Below, piece by piece: positions 24,241-34,775 of a stretch of 45,802 bases of DNA (its first letter is position 1; every line of letters begins with the position of its first letter). This stretch comes from Lingula anatina (lineage: Eukaryota > Brachiopoda > Lingulata > Lingulida > Lingulidae), in the NCBI RefSeq assembly GCF_001039355.2, contig NW_019773741.1:8743-54544 (forward strand). The letters run 5' to 3'. Below the pieces are notes generated by a model, which saw only the letters and a program-made list of their open reading frames with translations, searched no databases and was not told the DNA's origin. A program made the position numbers and the translations under genes.

Positions 24241-26785
24241 TACCACTAATAGCAATGCGCAAACATACAATTTAAAACTGATTTTTTATTTATTTTCATA
24301 TTTCCAGAAAATGTTAGGGACCTCACCGACCAACTGCTGTTAGCGCGCCAGGACCATGGCACAACCAACGACGGAGACGTTAAGAAAGTTTTGACAGATG
24401 ATTGCATTATTCAAATAGTGTTGGATACTTTTATTGGTAAGTGAGTCATGGGTGTTATTTACTTCATGGTAAATGAGTATTTATTATTTCGTTGTTGCAA
24501 GGTGTGTAAGTTTGACTGGCAAAAACAGAATTCAACTTAGAAAAATACAAGATTTTATAATGAATTTTGGTATCTTAAGTAGGGGTTTTACTAGTAGTAT
24601 GAATAGTGGCTTGAAATTCCTACTCCGGGAAACTGTATTTGGAATCCTTGATTGGAAATAATTAGAAGTGTCTCATAATTATGCTGGGAAATTCATTACG
24701 CTGAAATTAGTGTATTTTAATCTTGACTTTTACGCTCTGCGTGTAATAATATGTGACACTCAAATAAGCAAATGTATACATATGTTATTAAATACAGTGA
24801 CTAAATGTGTTTCAATTGATGTCGTGTGAAGGACTTTGTTTGAGTACAAGATTGATATATACCACACTGTTTGAAAGAGGGTTTCATGTTTGCAATATCT
24901 CCATAGTTGTATTTCAAACAAAAGCGATTCTACATGTAGAAGTCAATCATGAATGTGTACTTTCATTTGTGTTTATGTTACACGTCTTTTAATGCATGAT
25001 TTGTGGTGTAATGACAATGTGCACGTTCTTGTTTTGTTAGGCCCTTTCAAGTAATTTGCTTTTTGACTGTGTCTATCTAGGTGGAGTAATCGCATCGAGA
25101 GAAACGTTCAAATGGCTTTTGTTGTACGTAGCTGACAAACCAGACGTGCAAGAAAAGATGCATCTGGAAATTATGGACGTTTTTGGTGAGATAACAACAC
25201 TCTCAAGCACGAACAAACACAAGCACGCACACTAACCTTATAATGGTTGATTGCTTTATTTTTCAATTTATAGTTAAGAAATATGTGACAAAGTGGAAGA
25301 AAAAATCAAGGTAATAATATTTCCCGATGTTTGAAACAAGAATCCCATATCATTACTGGGTGCAAGCTTATGATCAGTAAATACAGACATATACTTGTAA
25401 ACTTTCCATAAGTAATTGTTTTATGGTGCATTTTTCCTAGCTAATTTAACTAAAAAATACTAACAATCATATGCTTTATCTTCATTTTCTCAGCTACGGA
25501 AAAAACGATTTATATCGAGAAAATTCAAATTGTCATTACATCATTATTATAACTTTATAACGTATTTCATTTCAAATACGTTTATCTGGCACTTTACTGC
25601 AACCTTTCTGAGAATTAAATGCAGTATTTAAGATAACCAATATTTCAGATGTCCTGTCACCTAAACATAAACCATAAATCAGATGAACATGTTATAATTC
25701 TGCAGACGTGGACGACCTCAATCAAAGCAAAGCCAAGATGAAATATTGCGAGGCGGTTTTTAAAGAGACCCTTAGAATTCGGCCGGCTACACCATGCACA
25801 CTGGCGCATAAGGCACTGCGAGACACTACACTTGGTAATCTAATACGGAATAAAGTTGTTTTCAGTAATTAAAAAAGAACAAGTTAAATGCATCTTCAAT
25901 GACCTCTTTAAACTTCGTAACATTCGTACTTTACCAAAGATCGTAATCTTTTGAATAATGTGTGAGTCATATGCCTGTAACGTTGATAGTTACATGAACG
26001 AGGTATACTGTCAATTTTTACGTATTTACACTATCAGTTTCTGACCAATTTCCAAAATGACACTTCAAAATAATTTATAATTGAACAACATATTCCAACA
26101 ACATGTAGGCGGCTACGATATTCCAAAGGGCACAGTGGTTTATCCAAATCTCTGGGTGATTCATCGAGATCCAAGAAATTGGGAGTCACCAGAAGAATTC
26201 AAACCAGAAAGATTTCTTACGAAAGATGGCGCATTGGAGAAAATTGACCCTAAAATATGGCGGCCATTTTCTGCAGGGAAACGGAAGTGTATGGGCGAAG
26301 CTATTGCTAGGTCGAACTTGATGATAGCCATAGTAGGTTCCCAAGATAAATAATAATTGATTTTAACGGTAATATTTTGGGAGACAAACATGAGATCAAA
26401 TAGTAATAATAAGAAAAACCTGGACTCCAGGTTTCATATTGTTCAATTTATTTTGGTAAATTCCCTTGCTGGGTTGAGCTATATCGGTGTCCACCTTGTT
26501 ATTTTGACTATAATGTATACTTGCCTTTTTTTAAATATAAAACATTACAGAGCAGCATTACGTATACTTAGGCGAGTGTTCTTGACTTTCCATTCTAGTT
26601 TCGTATAGAATTGTTTTTTTTTTCAGACTAATTATTATTTTAATAATTTTTATTTTCTACAGGCCATGTTTTTCCGTCAGTTTAAAGTAGCCGTTCCGCC
26701 AGGACAGAAACTGGACCTTGACCCGGACATGTACCAAATCCATTGCGTGTCAAAGCCTCAGAAAATTGCCATCAACTCGTGGTAG
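20790..26785 (+). CDS. Microsomal cytochrome P450, clan 2-like (11 exons)
   Basis: Exons: 20790-20958, 21246-21326, 21941-22045, 22719-22812, 23119-23274, 23564-23775, 24308-24436, 25081-25185, 25706-25834, 26109-26332, 26663-26785. All are GT-AG and the sum is 1527 nt, giving 508 residues, the usual P450 length. An N-terminal hydrophobic anchor (about 18-34) is followed by basic residues and the proline hinge LPPGPPQLP, so it should sit on the ER membrane facing the cytosol. Signatures: ExxR (E371, R374, KETLRIRP), PERF (426-429) and haem loop FSAGKRKCMG with ligand C454. Position of the I-helix oxygen-activation motif: it reads GGVIAS (316-321) where CYP2 proteins have AG-x-[DE]-T-[ST], so both the acid and the threonine are missing. 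The haem is likely bound, but the chemistry may not be ordinary monooxygenation. Substrate unknown. The start could instead be the ATG pair at 20805, which is the part conserved in the duplicated upstream copy. Confidence 0.92.
24016..24170. mobile_element. Second copy of the 2851-3105 MITE-like family
   Basis: Within P450 intron 6, GGGCGAACGGTGCCATTTG and following segments (CAGCT, ATTTCAAG-GGGGACCAGAA, CCCCTTGAC) recur in the same order as in the element at 2851. It ends at an AT microsatellite (24176-24236). Termini are not clear, so it is probably truncated. Confidence 0.6.
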
Positions 26786-27449
26786 ACACATGGCCAACTT
26801 TGAATCCCACGCGGTAAAGTGCACGTTTCCGCACATATTTACCATTTGTGTATTGGATGAAGTATACTAACGTTTTCCTGGTCACATAAATATGTAAAAT
26901 CAACATCAGAGGAATCATATTAATTATGCAAAATGACACTATGACGATGGACATCTACTTAATTGCAATGGCTCGAATTTTTTTCTGTTGATAGAAAACA
27001 CAAAACTGCAAGTGAGCTCCAAAAATTAAAAAAAAAATCAATATTTAGTTGTCAAAACACTAGTGTATTTCTTAATTGTGCCGGTATATATGCATTAGGG
27101 AATACAATGGTTAACAGAATACATAATATTTGTAAAGACTTGTGTATGGTGACGGAAAAAGGATATTATTTGGTTATATAACTTCTTTACTTAGCATTTA
27201 CATTTATCAAGAGGGAATTAGTTTTTAAAAACGACTTGTAAAATATTCGATGAAATTGAGGCATAATATTACTGAGTAAATGTGAAAGTATACCAGTTTA
27301 AAAGTAATTAATATAAGATTATCGGTTTTAAATAATGTTTTCACATCTGCAGACGGCCATCACTTATGTGTAGCTGTAGAATTGACATATGTATTTAGAG
27401 CTTTTCATATATTTCATGGACGATAGTATTATAATCGTATTGGGATTAG

Positions 27450-27493
<44 letters not shown>

Positions 27494-27589
27494 AGTATGT
27501 GTGGGATAGAATTTCTTAAATTTGTGTTTTTATCTGATTATTTTATTCGTATTACTACTACATGTAGCACCCTTTCCATTGTAAATGTC
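26786..27589. other. P450 3' UTR and intergenic spacer
   Basis: AT-rich. A possible polyadenylation signal ATTAAA is at 27025-27030, followed by an A run. A TAA microsatellite is at 27451-27492. No gene is supported. Confidence 0.5.
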
Positions 27590-28855
27590 TGGAATGGCCC
27601 TCCCTCTGCTCGTCACCACAGTTAAGTTTTCAATGTGTTTTTTCTTTTGGAAAGCCGTCAAAGATCTGAACTCAAAGTCTTCATCACTCTTTTACGATAG
27701 ACATTAAGTAATAATGGCGTAATTATTGCATAACAGCGTGTGAAGTTTTGTTTGCCGAATGCCATATAAAATACACTGAACAATCCACCGAGCGGGTACT
27801 TTTAGTACCATATGTGGCTTTCAAAATAAATAAGATGAGGTAGAGTTGAATGAGACAGCCGTGATGACACGTTAATGTGTTTTTATTTACCTTGAATTCA
27901 AGCTGCATAACGTTTAAACCACACGCATCAAAAGAATGATTAACTAGAGCGCTGGTTGAAGCGTGAAAGGGGGACGACGGGTTATAGCTGCAATTACTGG
28001 ACTCCTATCTGGAAAAATATTTATGGTGTTTTGGTGCTTTAAGGCACGATTTTATTAAACAAGCTTTTTGCATAAATTTAAACTTCTCTTACCAAACACG
28101 CCATCATTATATTTTTTAGGTGGAATTATAAAATTTGTTAATTTCCTTAGTATTTACTGACACCGATACGGTGTAGGCCTATTTACATTCCAAATGTAAT
28201 GGATCCACAAAAGGAGTATTAAGTGGACGGGACATTTGCCTAAAATGAGGAGGCGCTGTGAGGATACCCTGTGACTAACTCATCTTCACACTGTTTTTAA
28301 ATGTTTGTTAAATATCATCAATTTCAAACTTAACGTCCACGTTTTATTATGTACAAACCTCATAAAATGACTTCAGAGTCCCACATGGCCATAATGCATG
28401 AAATCCGATTAAATTGAGTTAGATTTTCTAATGAATTTAAGAAGACCGTCGTACTCGTATGTACTCATTTAAATTGTGTGACTGTATTGATAATGTGCTC
28501 GTTAAACATTTAAATGTTATAAAAACAACCATCAAATGGCCCTAAAACAAAGTCCACCTGCAATAAAATATACAAGGTCACATAGTCCGTTGACAGTCTA
28601 TTCATCCCTTCTGCATGAATCCCAGGTCATAGTGATTTCGTTACTTAAATACCAGTATTAAGTTCCAGTTGCTAGGCATAAATAGGGGATGAAACTTGTC
28701 GTTAGAGTTGTTTAATGTCTGCGCATGCGTGTTTGCCTCAATCATTGAGGTTGGGTCAGGTGACGCGTTATAAAATGTTGCTAATGTGTTTTAATAGCGT
28801 GATGGAATGGATGATGAGTCCTATTGAATATATGATATACAATTTTTATCCCTAA
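27590..28855. repeat. Downstream copy of P450 promoter region, no P450 body
   Basis: Colinear with 18545-20830. It preserves the GATCTGAACTCAAAG, TAATGGCGTAATTATTG and ACAATCCAC blocks and ends with a better TATA box (TTATAAAAT, about 28769) and GGAATGGATGATG near 28805. The ATG pair at 28811 opens a 14-codon frame ending at 28855 (TAA), whereas the real gene continues from ATGATG at 20805. No further P450 exon follows in the window. It is the 5' stub of a tandemly duplicated P450 whose body was lost or lies elsewhere. Confidence 0.7.
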
Positions 28856-29224
28856 GGCCATAATATTTAATGCAGATAATTTGCTACATTGTTAAAAAGA
28901 TTAGGATAGTGGCCAAATCTCGAACAGTCGACATTCTTTTTTGCCTTCTTTCTTTTTGTGAATGGGACTATGACAGTTTGTGGTACATTGGAATGAAGGA
29001 GACATAAAGAAACGTATTTAAACCAAACAGGCAAAATGATCCGTTGGATACGTTTCTGAGCCATAACAGGCATACAGTAGTTACCATGACATCTAAAAAT
29101 TGAAATAGGCACATGAAAATGAATCGATGCTGGACACATTAATAGTATATGAAAAAGGTTCGTAAAAATCAGCACGCGTCTACCTGCAGTTTTTGATAAT
29201 GGTAAATGGCACATTAAATGACAT

Positions 29225-29366
29225 CAAGGCCGAGACCTAAATATGGCGGCCCTAATTAAAAGGAAGACCGCATAATCCTTTACTGGTCTCTCAATGAATG
29301 TCACTGAATGTCATTGAGAGACCATTAAAGGTCATGTAGGTCCGCCATATTTAGGTCTCGGCCTTG
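29225..29366. mobile_element. Double-hairpin MITE-like palindrome
   Basis: Perfect 25-bp outer arms (CAAGGCCGAGACCTAAATAT... at 29225-29249 and its complement at 29342-29366) enclose perfect 13-bp inner arms GGTCTCTCAATGA (29285-29297) and its complement (29311-29323). The perfect pairing suggests a young insertion or maintenance by conversion. It shares CTAAATATGGCG with the element at 474-765. Confidence 0.75.
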
Positions 29367-29399
29367 CTAGACCTGGGCTGTTCTCGATGTGAATGCTCT

Positions 29400-29770
29400 T
29401 TCATATATCAAAGATGAAATGCGTGTTATATGAATAGTAGTGTTAGTTCCAAAAGATATCTAGTTGTATTTCAAAGACCATCATCATCATCATTAAGCAT
29501 TACGTGCTATACACAATTCTTTGAAAGCGACAAAATGTGAAATGAATGATAGTTTACTTCCAAAAAATACCTACATGTAGTTGTTTTTAAAATACCACCA
29601 TCCTCATTAATCACTATGCATGGTACAAATTTCTTAAAAAACGACAAAATGTATTCTGGTTACCTGAATGGATGGCGTATTTTTACTCATCAATGCAAAG
29701 TAGAGGAAAAACTGTTTGGAACCTGTTGTTCTTTTGAGCAATGGTAGAAATAGAGGCAAGTTAAAAAATG
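29400..29770. repeat. Cluster-flanking repeat, first copy
   Basis: This block (GCGTGTTATATGAATAGTAG, CCATCATCATC, AAAACGACAAAATGTATTCTGG and more) is found again, colinear, at about 43535-43785. Within it, 29430-29535 and 29545-29660 are themselves a diverged tandem duplication. Two copies bracket the cysteine-rich gene cluster. Confidence 0.7.
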
Positions 29771-31188
29771 AAAGGTTTTAACTAAATTGTAATCAATAGA
29801 CAACGCCGATGGATTTCTACCAGGATATTTGAAGAGCGTAATACAGATGGGGAGTTCTAGCTTCTGTGTCTTTGCAACGGGATCATATGTACGATGATGT
29901 TTAAACTAAGGATCTTCACATAACTTCATGAAGCCTAATAATTTTCGTGTTTCACGATTAGACAGATACGATTGGGGTGGGGGTGAGAAGGGCCTATGGT
30001 AAAAGGGCTATCAATAAAGAGAACTATTCAAATGAGCACGATTGTGATTGGTTGGTTTGTCACGCGCCACGTATATCACGAAGGACGGTGTGATACGCAC
30101 TGGCAGTGTGTTAGGTGAAGCAGACTTATTCTGAAAAGTCTCATTATCCGATCTGACTCCATTTAGTAAAACGAGGTAAGTGTTATCTTGACGGAGAAAT
30201 GCTTTTACAAGTGCGACTCTCAGGTTTAGTGAATGATGAAGTTGATACATTAGCGTGAAACACCAAGAGAAGAATAATTTTTTCTCTACAACTAGTCATG
30301 TAAGCGTGGCTTTGATGATGTTTACCCTGTACGTAAATCAAATGAGACAGGATGTATTGTCCAAACATGTTTTGTTTCATTTATTCAAAATAAAACAATG
30401 TTTAATGTTTCATTTGGTCTTAAACCTTAGCTACTTTCCTTATTATGTGTCTTAATTTTTTTAATGTACATCCGCCATGGATATAATATTTTGGTTGCAT
30501 TTGCAAATGTCTGTTGGTCAATATGGCTGTTAGCGCCAATAAAGAATAACTATGGCAAAACCAAAGCAGCAACATAGAGTTTGAGTTACATTTATCAATT
30601 ATTAGTCAGTTGTTAGCATTGTGGAAAAAGTTGTTGGTAGATTTTGAATCAAACTTTGGCAACTGTCGGGTGAAGACTATGTAACACAGTGCTAGGATTT
30701 GGTGGTGGTCCATGAATTACTTAATAAGTTATTTAATAAAGCCTGTTTGGAGCAACATTATGTAAAACTGTGAAGGGACTGACATTTTTACAAATACCTC
30801 AGGTATGATAGCTCTTAAATGGGTTGGAATTTGGTATCGAAGATGTAATAAACGAGTTATTTATATAATAAACTAATTAATTGATTAATCAAGTAATATT
30901 GGATATTTACCTGATATAAATGAATTGATTACTTATTAAAATTTTCTTAAGAATAATGGTTATCAGTAAAAATGCGTCATACATTTAACATTTTATTATA
31001 ATTTTGGATGCTTTTTATGAATGAACCAAGACGTTTTTCGTAGCAAGGTACTATTCATTGCATCATTTATATTTATTTCCATTCATTTCTGGATATCAAC
31101 GAAATATGCTGGTATCAATTAGAATATCAAAATATACTGATGGTTATGTTCAGTTCTATGTATGTTAAGCGTATGAAAGTTACATTTA

Positions 31189-31224
<36 letters not shown>

Positions 31225-31528
31225 ACATTTGGCACCGGTAACATTTTGCCATTTGACTCATTCAAGTCAGCAGAATACAAACTTCCAAGGAATAATGGTG
31301 AGACAAATGTACCAAGACTAACACATATTTTTGGCAGAAGAAACTATTTTGTAAATGTGCAATGTACTTAGAATGTTTGTTCATCCATTGCGTAAACGAA
31401 AACGTTACAACGAACAATCCAAAGCCTTTTAAATATTTGGGGCAAAACACATGGAATTAAAAAAACGTTTTCAGAGTTATATCGAGAATATTACTTGTTG
31501 TGTTTTGTCTTTTTTTGCGCTGAAATAG

Positions 31529-32669
31529 ATGGCTGCGGTATTTTCAAACTTTGTAGCCTCCGTCTGCTTGGTAAACCTGCTGATAGTAGACACCCAAGCA
31601 GTGTGTTGCCACAGATATTATACGACCTTTTGTCTGGACTGCAGTACGGTAAAGTTTCATTTTGGATATTGTTACGTCAGATCAGTTGCACTGCTTGACT
31701 CTTTGACATGCACTTTTTGACTCAATGACAAGTAAGTTTCATCAATCCATTTGACTGATTGAAGAAAATAAAATTTGTAAAAATTACATATTTTCATGCC
31801 AATGGAGGTAGTAACATGACGAAGAAGATTAAGTTTCCATTTACTTTAGACTTGGTCTTTCTGTGGCAAAAGGGGTTGCAACATATTTGGTTGTGCATGT
31901 GAGGGCGGGTGCAAGGAAAGCTGTAACCCGACTATTTCGTAAGTTCCACCAGCTCCTTTCACAAAAACTGGTGTTGATTATAACACTAAGCAATATGAAA
32001 TACGGAATTAGAAAAAGTTACCAAATCTTTAAATGAAATCTTTCATAATACATTATAATTTTTCTGTAATCGTGCGTGGTCTTAAAGCGCCAATTCAATT
32101 TAGGTTTACTGTGTATGTTTAAATCTGTTTCTGCCAAATTTACGAAACATTTAATATTCGCAGATACAATTATTTTCAGGGTAACTCATGGCAGTTGCAC
32201 CTGTAATGATAGAAGAAGGGATATTCAAGGCCCTGATTCTGGAACTGACGGGCAAGACAGGCAAAGATACAGACAGGTGAGGTGTTTACGACGATGCCAA
32301 TATAAAGAATCGTTATCTACCCACGTCCAATTTGGATGGGTTTGCCATAGAAATGTTAGCACTGTAGAACATGGTTTTGCCCAATTTTATACTGATATGT
32401 AGTAGCACGTCCCCAACATAAAGCAACTGGATTGCTTAAAATTTAAGTTCTGTATGCAAACCCTTAGCCCAAGTGCAATTTGTATGTGAAACGTATAAGT
32501 TTTTTCTCTATAATCATGGTTTACATAACAATAACAATACCGAAGCCAGAGCCATCGGTTAATGAATTAGTGATCGTAGTGCTATGTTAGGTTCGTTATT
32601 ACTATTGTGTAACATTGAAAGCTGGAGCATTCCCGCAATGCACCACATTCATTGTTTTAATTTCAGTGA
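31529..32669 (+). CDS. Diedel-like secreted cysteine-rich protein, copy 1
   Basis: Exons 31529-31648, 31850-31938, 32180-32276 and 32667-32669 (stop only) join in phase to 102 residues. Residues 1-24 form a signal peptide (ends DTQA). The mature part has 12 cysteines: a CC pair (26-27), CLDC (35-38), then CGKRGCNIFGCACEGGC (45-61), C65 and a C-terminal SCTCNDRRRD (75-84). The pattern of a leading CC and a YCG-x-GSCNIFGC-x-C-x-GGC core matches what I recall of insect Diedel, a secreted immune modulator that dampens the IMD pathway and has homologues in insect viruses. The C-terminal exon does not match that family. An AATAAA 120 nt after the stop supports a real transcript. The last donor (CAG/GTGAGG) leads straight to a TGA; without splicing, the frame runs on to 32402, so the 3' end is uncertain. 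Function here is unknown; alternatives are an antimicrobial or other disulfide-rich peptide. Confidence 0.72.
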
Positions 32670-32788
32670 TGGGTTTGAAGATGTTCTCATAAGCCACTTA
32701 GGAACCTTCCACAGAATACAACGTTGAGTTATTTCCTTTCCTTTTTTTATTTCTTATTCTTTCTACTTCGAATTATTCTATGGATTGA

Positions 32789-32794
32789 AATAAA
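32789..32794 (+). promoter_or_regulatory. Polyadenylation signal, copy 1
   Basis: AATAAA preceded by TATTCTATGG, the same context as the signal at 41185 after copy 2. The conserved context in both duplicates supports it as the 3' end of these genes. Confidence 0.55.
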
Positions 32795-32989
32795 TATAAG
32801 CCAAAGTTATCGGTGTGTCGTCACTAAAAACAAACTTCATGCTTAAGCACGTTTATTAATAAATTTATGTTAAACATTTAATGCACACTATTACTGTCGT
32901 TGCTCAAAACACACTCTCCCCAAGAAAAAGCAATTGTCTGACACCAATGCAACAAAAATACCCTAAACACCAAAGGAACCGCATTCAGC

Positions 32990-33260
32990 CTTGATTTGTT
33001 TCACATTTTCTTGTACCCTCTGTTCTTTAGTAAAACAATTCGTAGACGGCCATCAAAGGGGTAGAGTAGGAATCTGGATTTATCTGAGAAGACCACATGG
33101 TACCAATGCATGATGATTCGCTTTCTGTTCTTTGTAGCCCAGCGCTACCTGTTTTTTTCACTGATTTCGTGTTAAACTAGGCTTCTTGGCTATCTTTCTT
33201 ACCCAAGATGCTGGAAAAAGTAGTTATACATCTTTTCATCCAGATACGTGATCCTTTAAA
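32990..33260 (-). pseudogene. Tc1-like transposase relic in unit A
   Basis: Minus-strand translation gives pieces of the Tc1 catalytic domain: a KKPSLTRNQ-like segment, RWATKNRKR and VVFSDKSRFLLYPFDGRLRI, where the family has VLFSDESRF. Frames are broken. The same relic lies in unit B (41400-41640), so insertion predates the segmental duplication. Confidence 0.7.
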
Positions 33261-34334
33261 CTAACGTTGGATGAGATGTATGGCAAGATAATTTTACGTA
33301 TATCGTTACTGCAATGACTGTTTTACCTAATTTTTGTATTGCCGTTTTGTGCGGGTACCTTCCTTCTTATCAAGCAGCACGTAACTAACTGCAAATTGTA
33401 CAAACAAAGAAGACACATTTAATGCAGTTGACCTTCTGTCTATTGCAAACATAAATGAAAAGCAAACACTTTTTCCAAAATCATGCCAATGAATGTAGAT
33501 CCAAACCCAGGTACAGTTGAGTTTTTTAAGGACAGATCGTTTATCCATATATTTGCCGAAACAATTTAATACTTTCTGGCACAGATAAAGAAATCATTTG
33601 TCACGTCAAAATTATCATAGAGAATAGTTTAAAATGTTCTGAGTAATTAGAAGTGGATGAAAATGATTGTGCTACATCTAATAGTTTTGATAAACATGTT
33701 TTGACCATATGTTTTAATGTGATACAGGCTAATCGTGGTCAGGTAGATAAAATGTTCACGTATTTAAAGAGTTAGTTCGGTTAAAGAAAGACTTAAGTCC
33801 ATAGGATACCTTACACTTTATAAAACCACTCATTTATTATAAAAAATGCATGATAATGTTTCAACAACGGAATTAATGCATTTTAACGAGGGCCAAGAGC
33901 GAACCACGGAGCATGCCACTTGGAGAATTGAAATATCCCGCAATGCAGTTCGCCGTGACGCAATATCGTCGCTAGCACGACTCGACACTGCTGTGAAGTC
34001 TATTTTAGTGGAGGACGGGAAATATAACAGCTAGTCAACCCTTCTCGAAATGGATGTCGGGCAAAATAAAGTCCAGAGAACGAAGTTGTTTTTATCATGC
34101 AGAATTTTAAATTATACTTCATAATGGAAAGCTACAGCAAGAAAAGATTATTTGATAACACATCGCAATTTTGGGTTATCAATGGTATGCTGTTTGGAAA
34201 AGCACGTTATCATGCAAAAAAGAGGAAAACTAAAGTTAACGTTTAGATTTACAAATCTAGAAACCGCCAGAGGGTAAAACTATTTTTAAGATGGCAATAT
34301 ATATCGCAATATCATTTCTTAGCAATTCACAACG

Positions 34335-34480
34335 ACAGGAAATGCTGACACATGTAAATGTGTGCAACAAACTCACGAATGCTTGACCAAACTTGGTCTT
34401 CAAGTTAAATTTGTAGCTCAAGGTACCAATATGTTGCGTTACTACTGTCTGTGCTCCATCTCTTGCATGTATAACTACAG
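34335..34480 (+). other. Possible cysteine-rich exon
   Basis: An acceptor-like CAACGACAG is followed by a frame with TCKCVQQTHEC, then YYCLCSISCMYNY, ending at AACTACAGT/GTAAGA, a good donor. Spacing CxC-x7-C-x21-CxCxxxC suggests a disulfide-rich segment. The frame also stays open to 34688 without splicing. No partner exon or signal peptide was found, and it lies just outside the duplicated unit. It may be a leftover exon of another secreted-peptide gene, or chance. Confidence 0.25.
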
Positions 34481-34775
34481 TGTAAGATATTTTTCCAACT
34501 CGCTTTCCAACAATGATCTTAGAGGGAAGATTGACGAAGATGACAATGTAGATTTAGTCACAGTTGTGTTATGTATTCTGTGTATGATAACATACAAGCA
34601 ACTGATACTTGATGTCTTCACCAGTCCCTTACGCGTAATCAGTAAGCCCAATGTTATTTACGAATCCATTCCTGCTAAAAAGAATTAAAATTGATGACTT
34701 AGAGCGATATGTAAAATGGCGGAACATAAAATGATGAAATAGTATTCAGTACAATGTGGATGTTAAATTTATATA

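Larger units (their letters stand above)
28856..31239. other. Intergenic DNA before the cysteine-rich gene cluster
   Basis: No supported gene. It contains the palindrome at 29225 and the repeated ATCATCATC-flanked block at about 29400-29770. The rest is AT-rich. The 115-codon open frame on the minus strand at 28867-29214 has no recognisable domain and no splice context. Confidence 0.5.
31240..34160. repeat. Segmental duplication, unit A (with gene copy 1)
   Basis: Matches about 39735-43380 in the same order: an AAGTTTCGAAGGAATTATGG-like block upstream, the four gene exons, the AATAAA site, an old Tc1 relic, and the block AATGCATTTTAA/GAAATATCCC near 33870-34020. The copies are clearly diverged, so the duplication is old. 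Its apparent end near 34160 is followed by unrelated DNA and a Tc1 element. Confidence 0.75.

Noticed and set aside
20790-26785. P450 as a pseudogene because of the altered I helix
   Set aside because: All eleven exons splice in phase with no stop, and the haem and ExxR motifs are intact, so a specialised enzyme is more likely than a dead one.
28867-29214. 115-codon minus-strand open frame
   Set aside because: No domain, signal peptide or splice signals, and AT-rich composition like the surrounding intergenic DNA. Length alone is not enough.
29400-29770. CRISPR-like or bacterial repeat array
   Set aside because: The repeats are diverged, few and unequal in length, and the window is clearly eukaryotic.
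33846-34034. 62-codon open frame in duplicated unit A
   Set aside because: The homologous stretch in unit B (about 43047-43220) has stops and indels, so the frame is not conserved.
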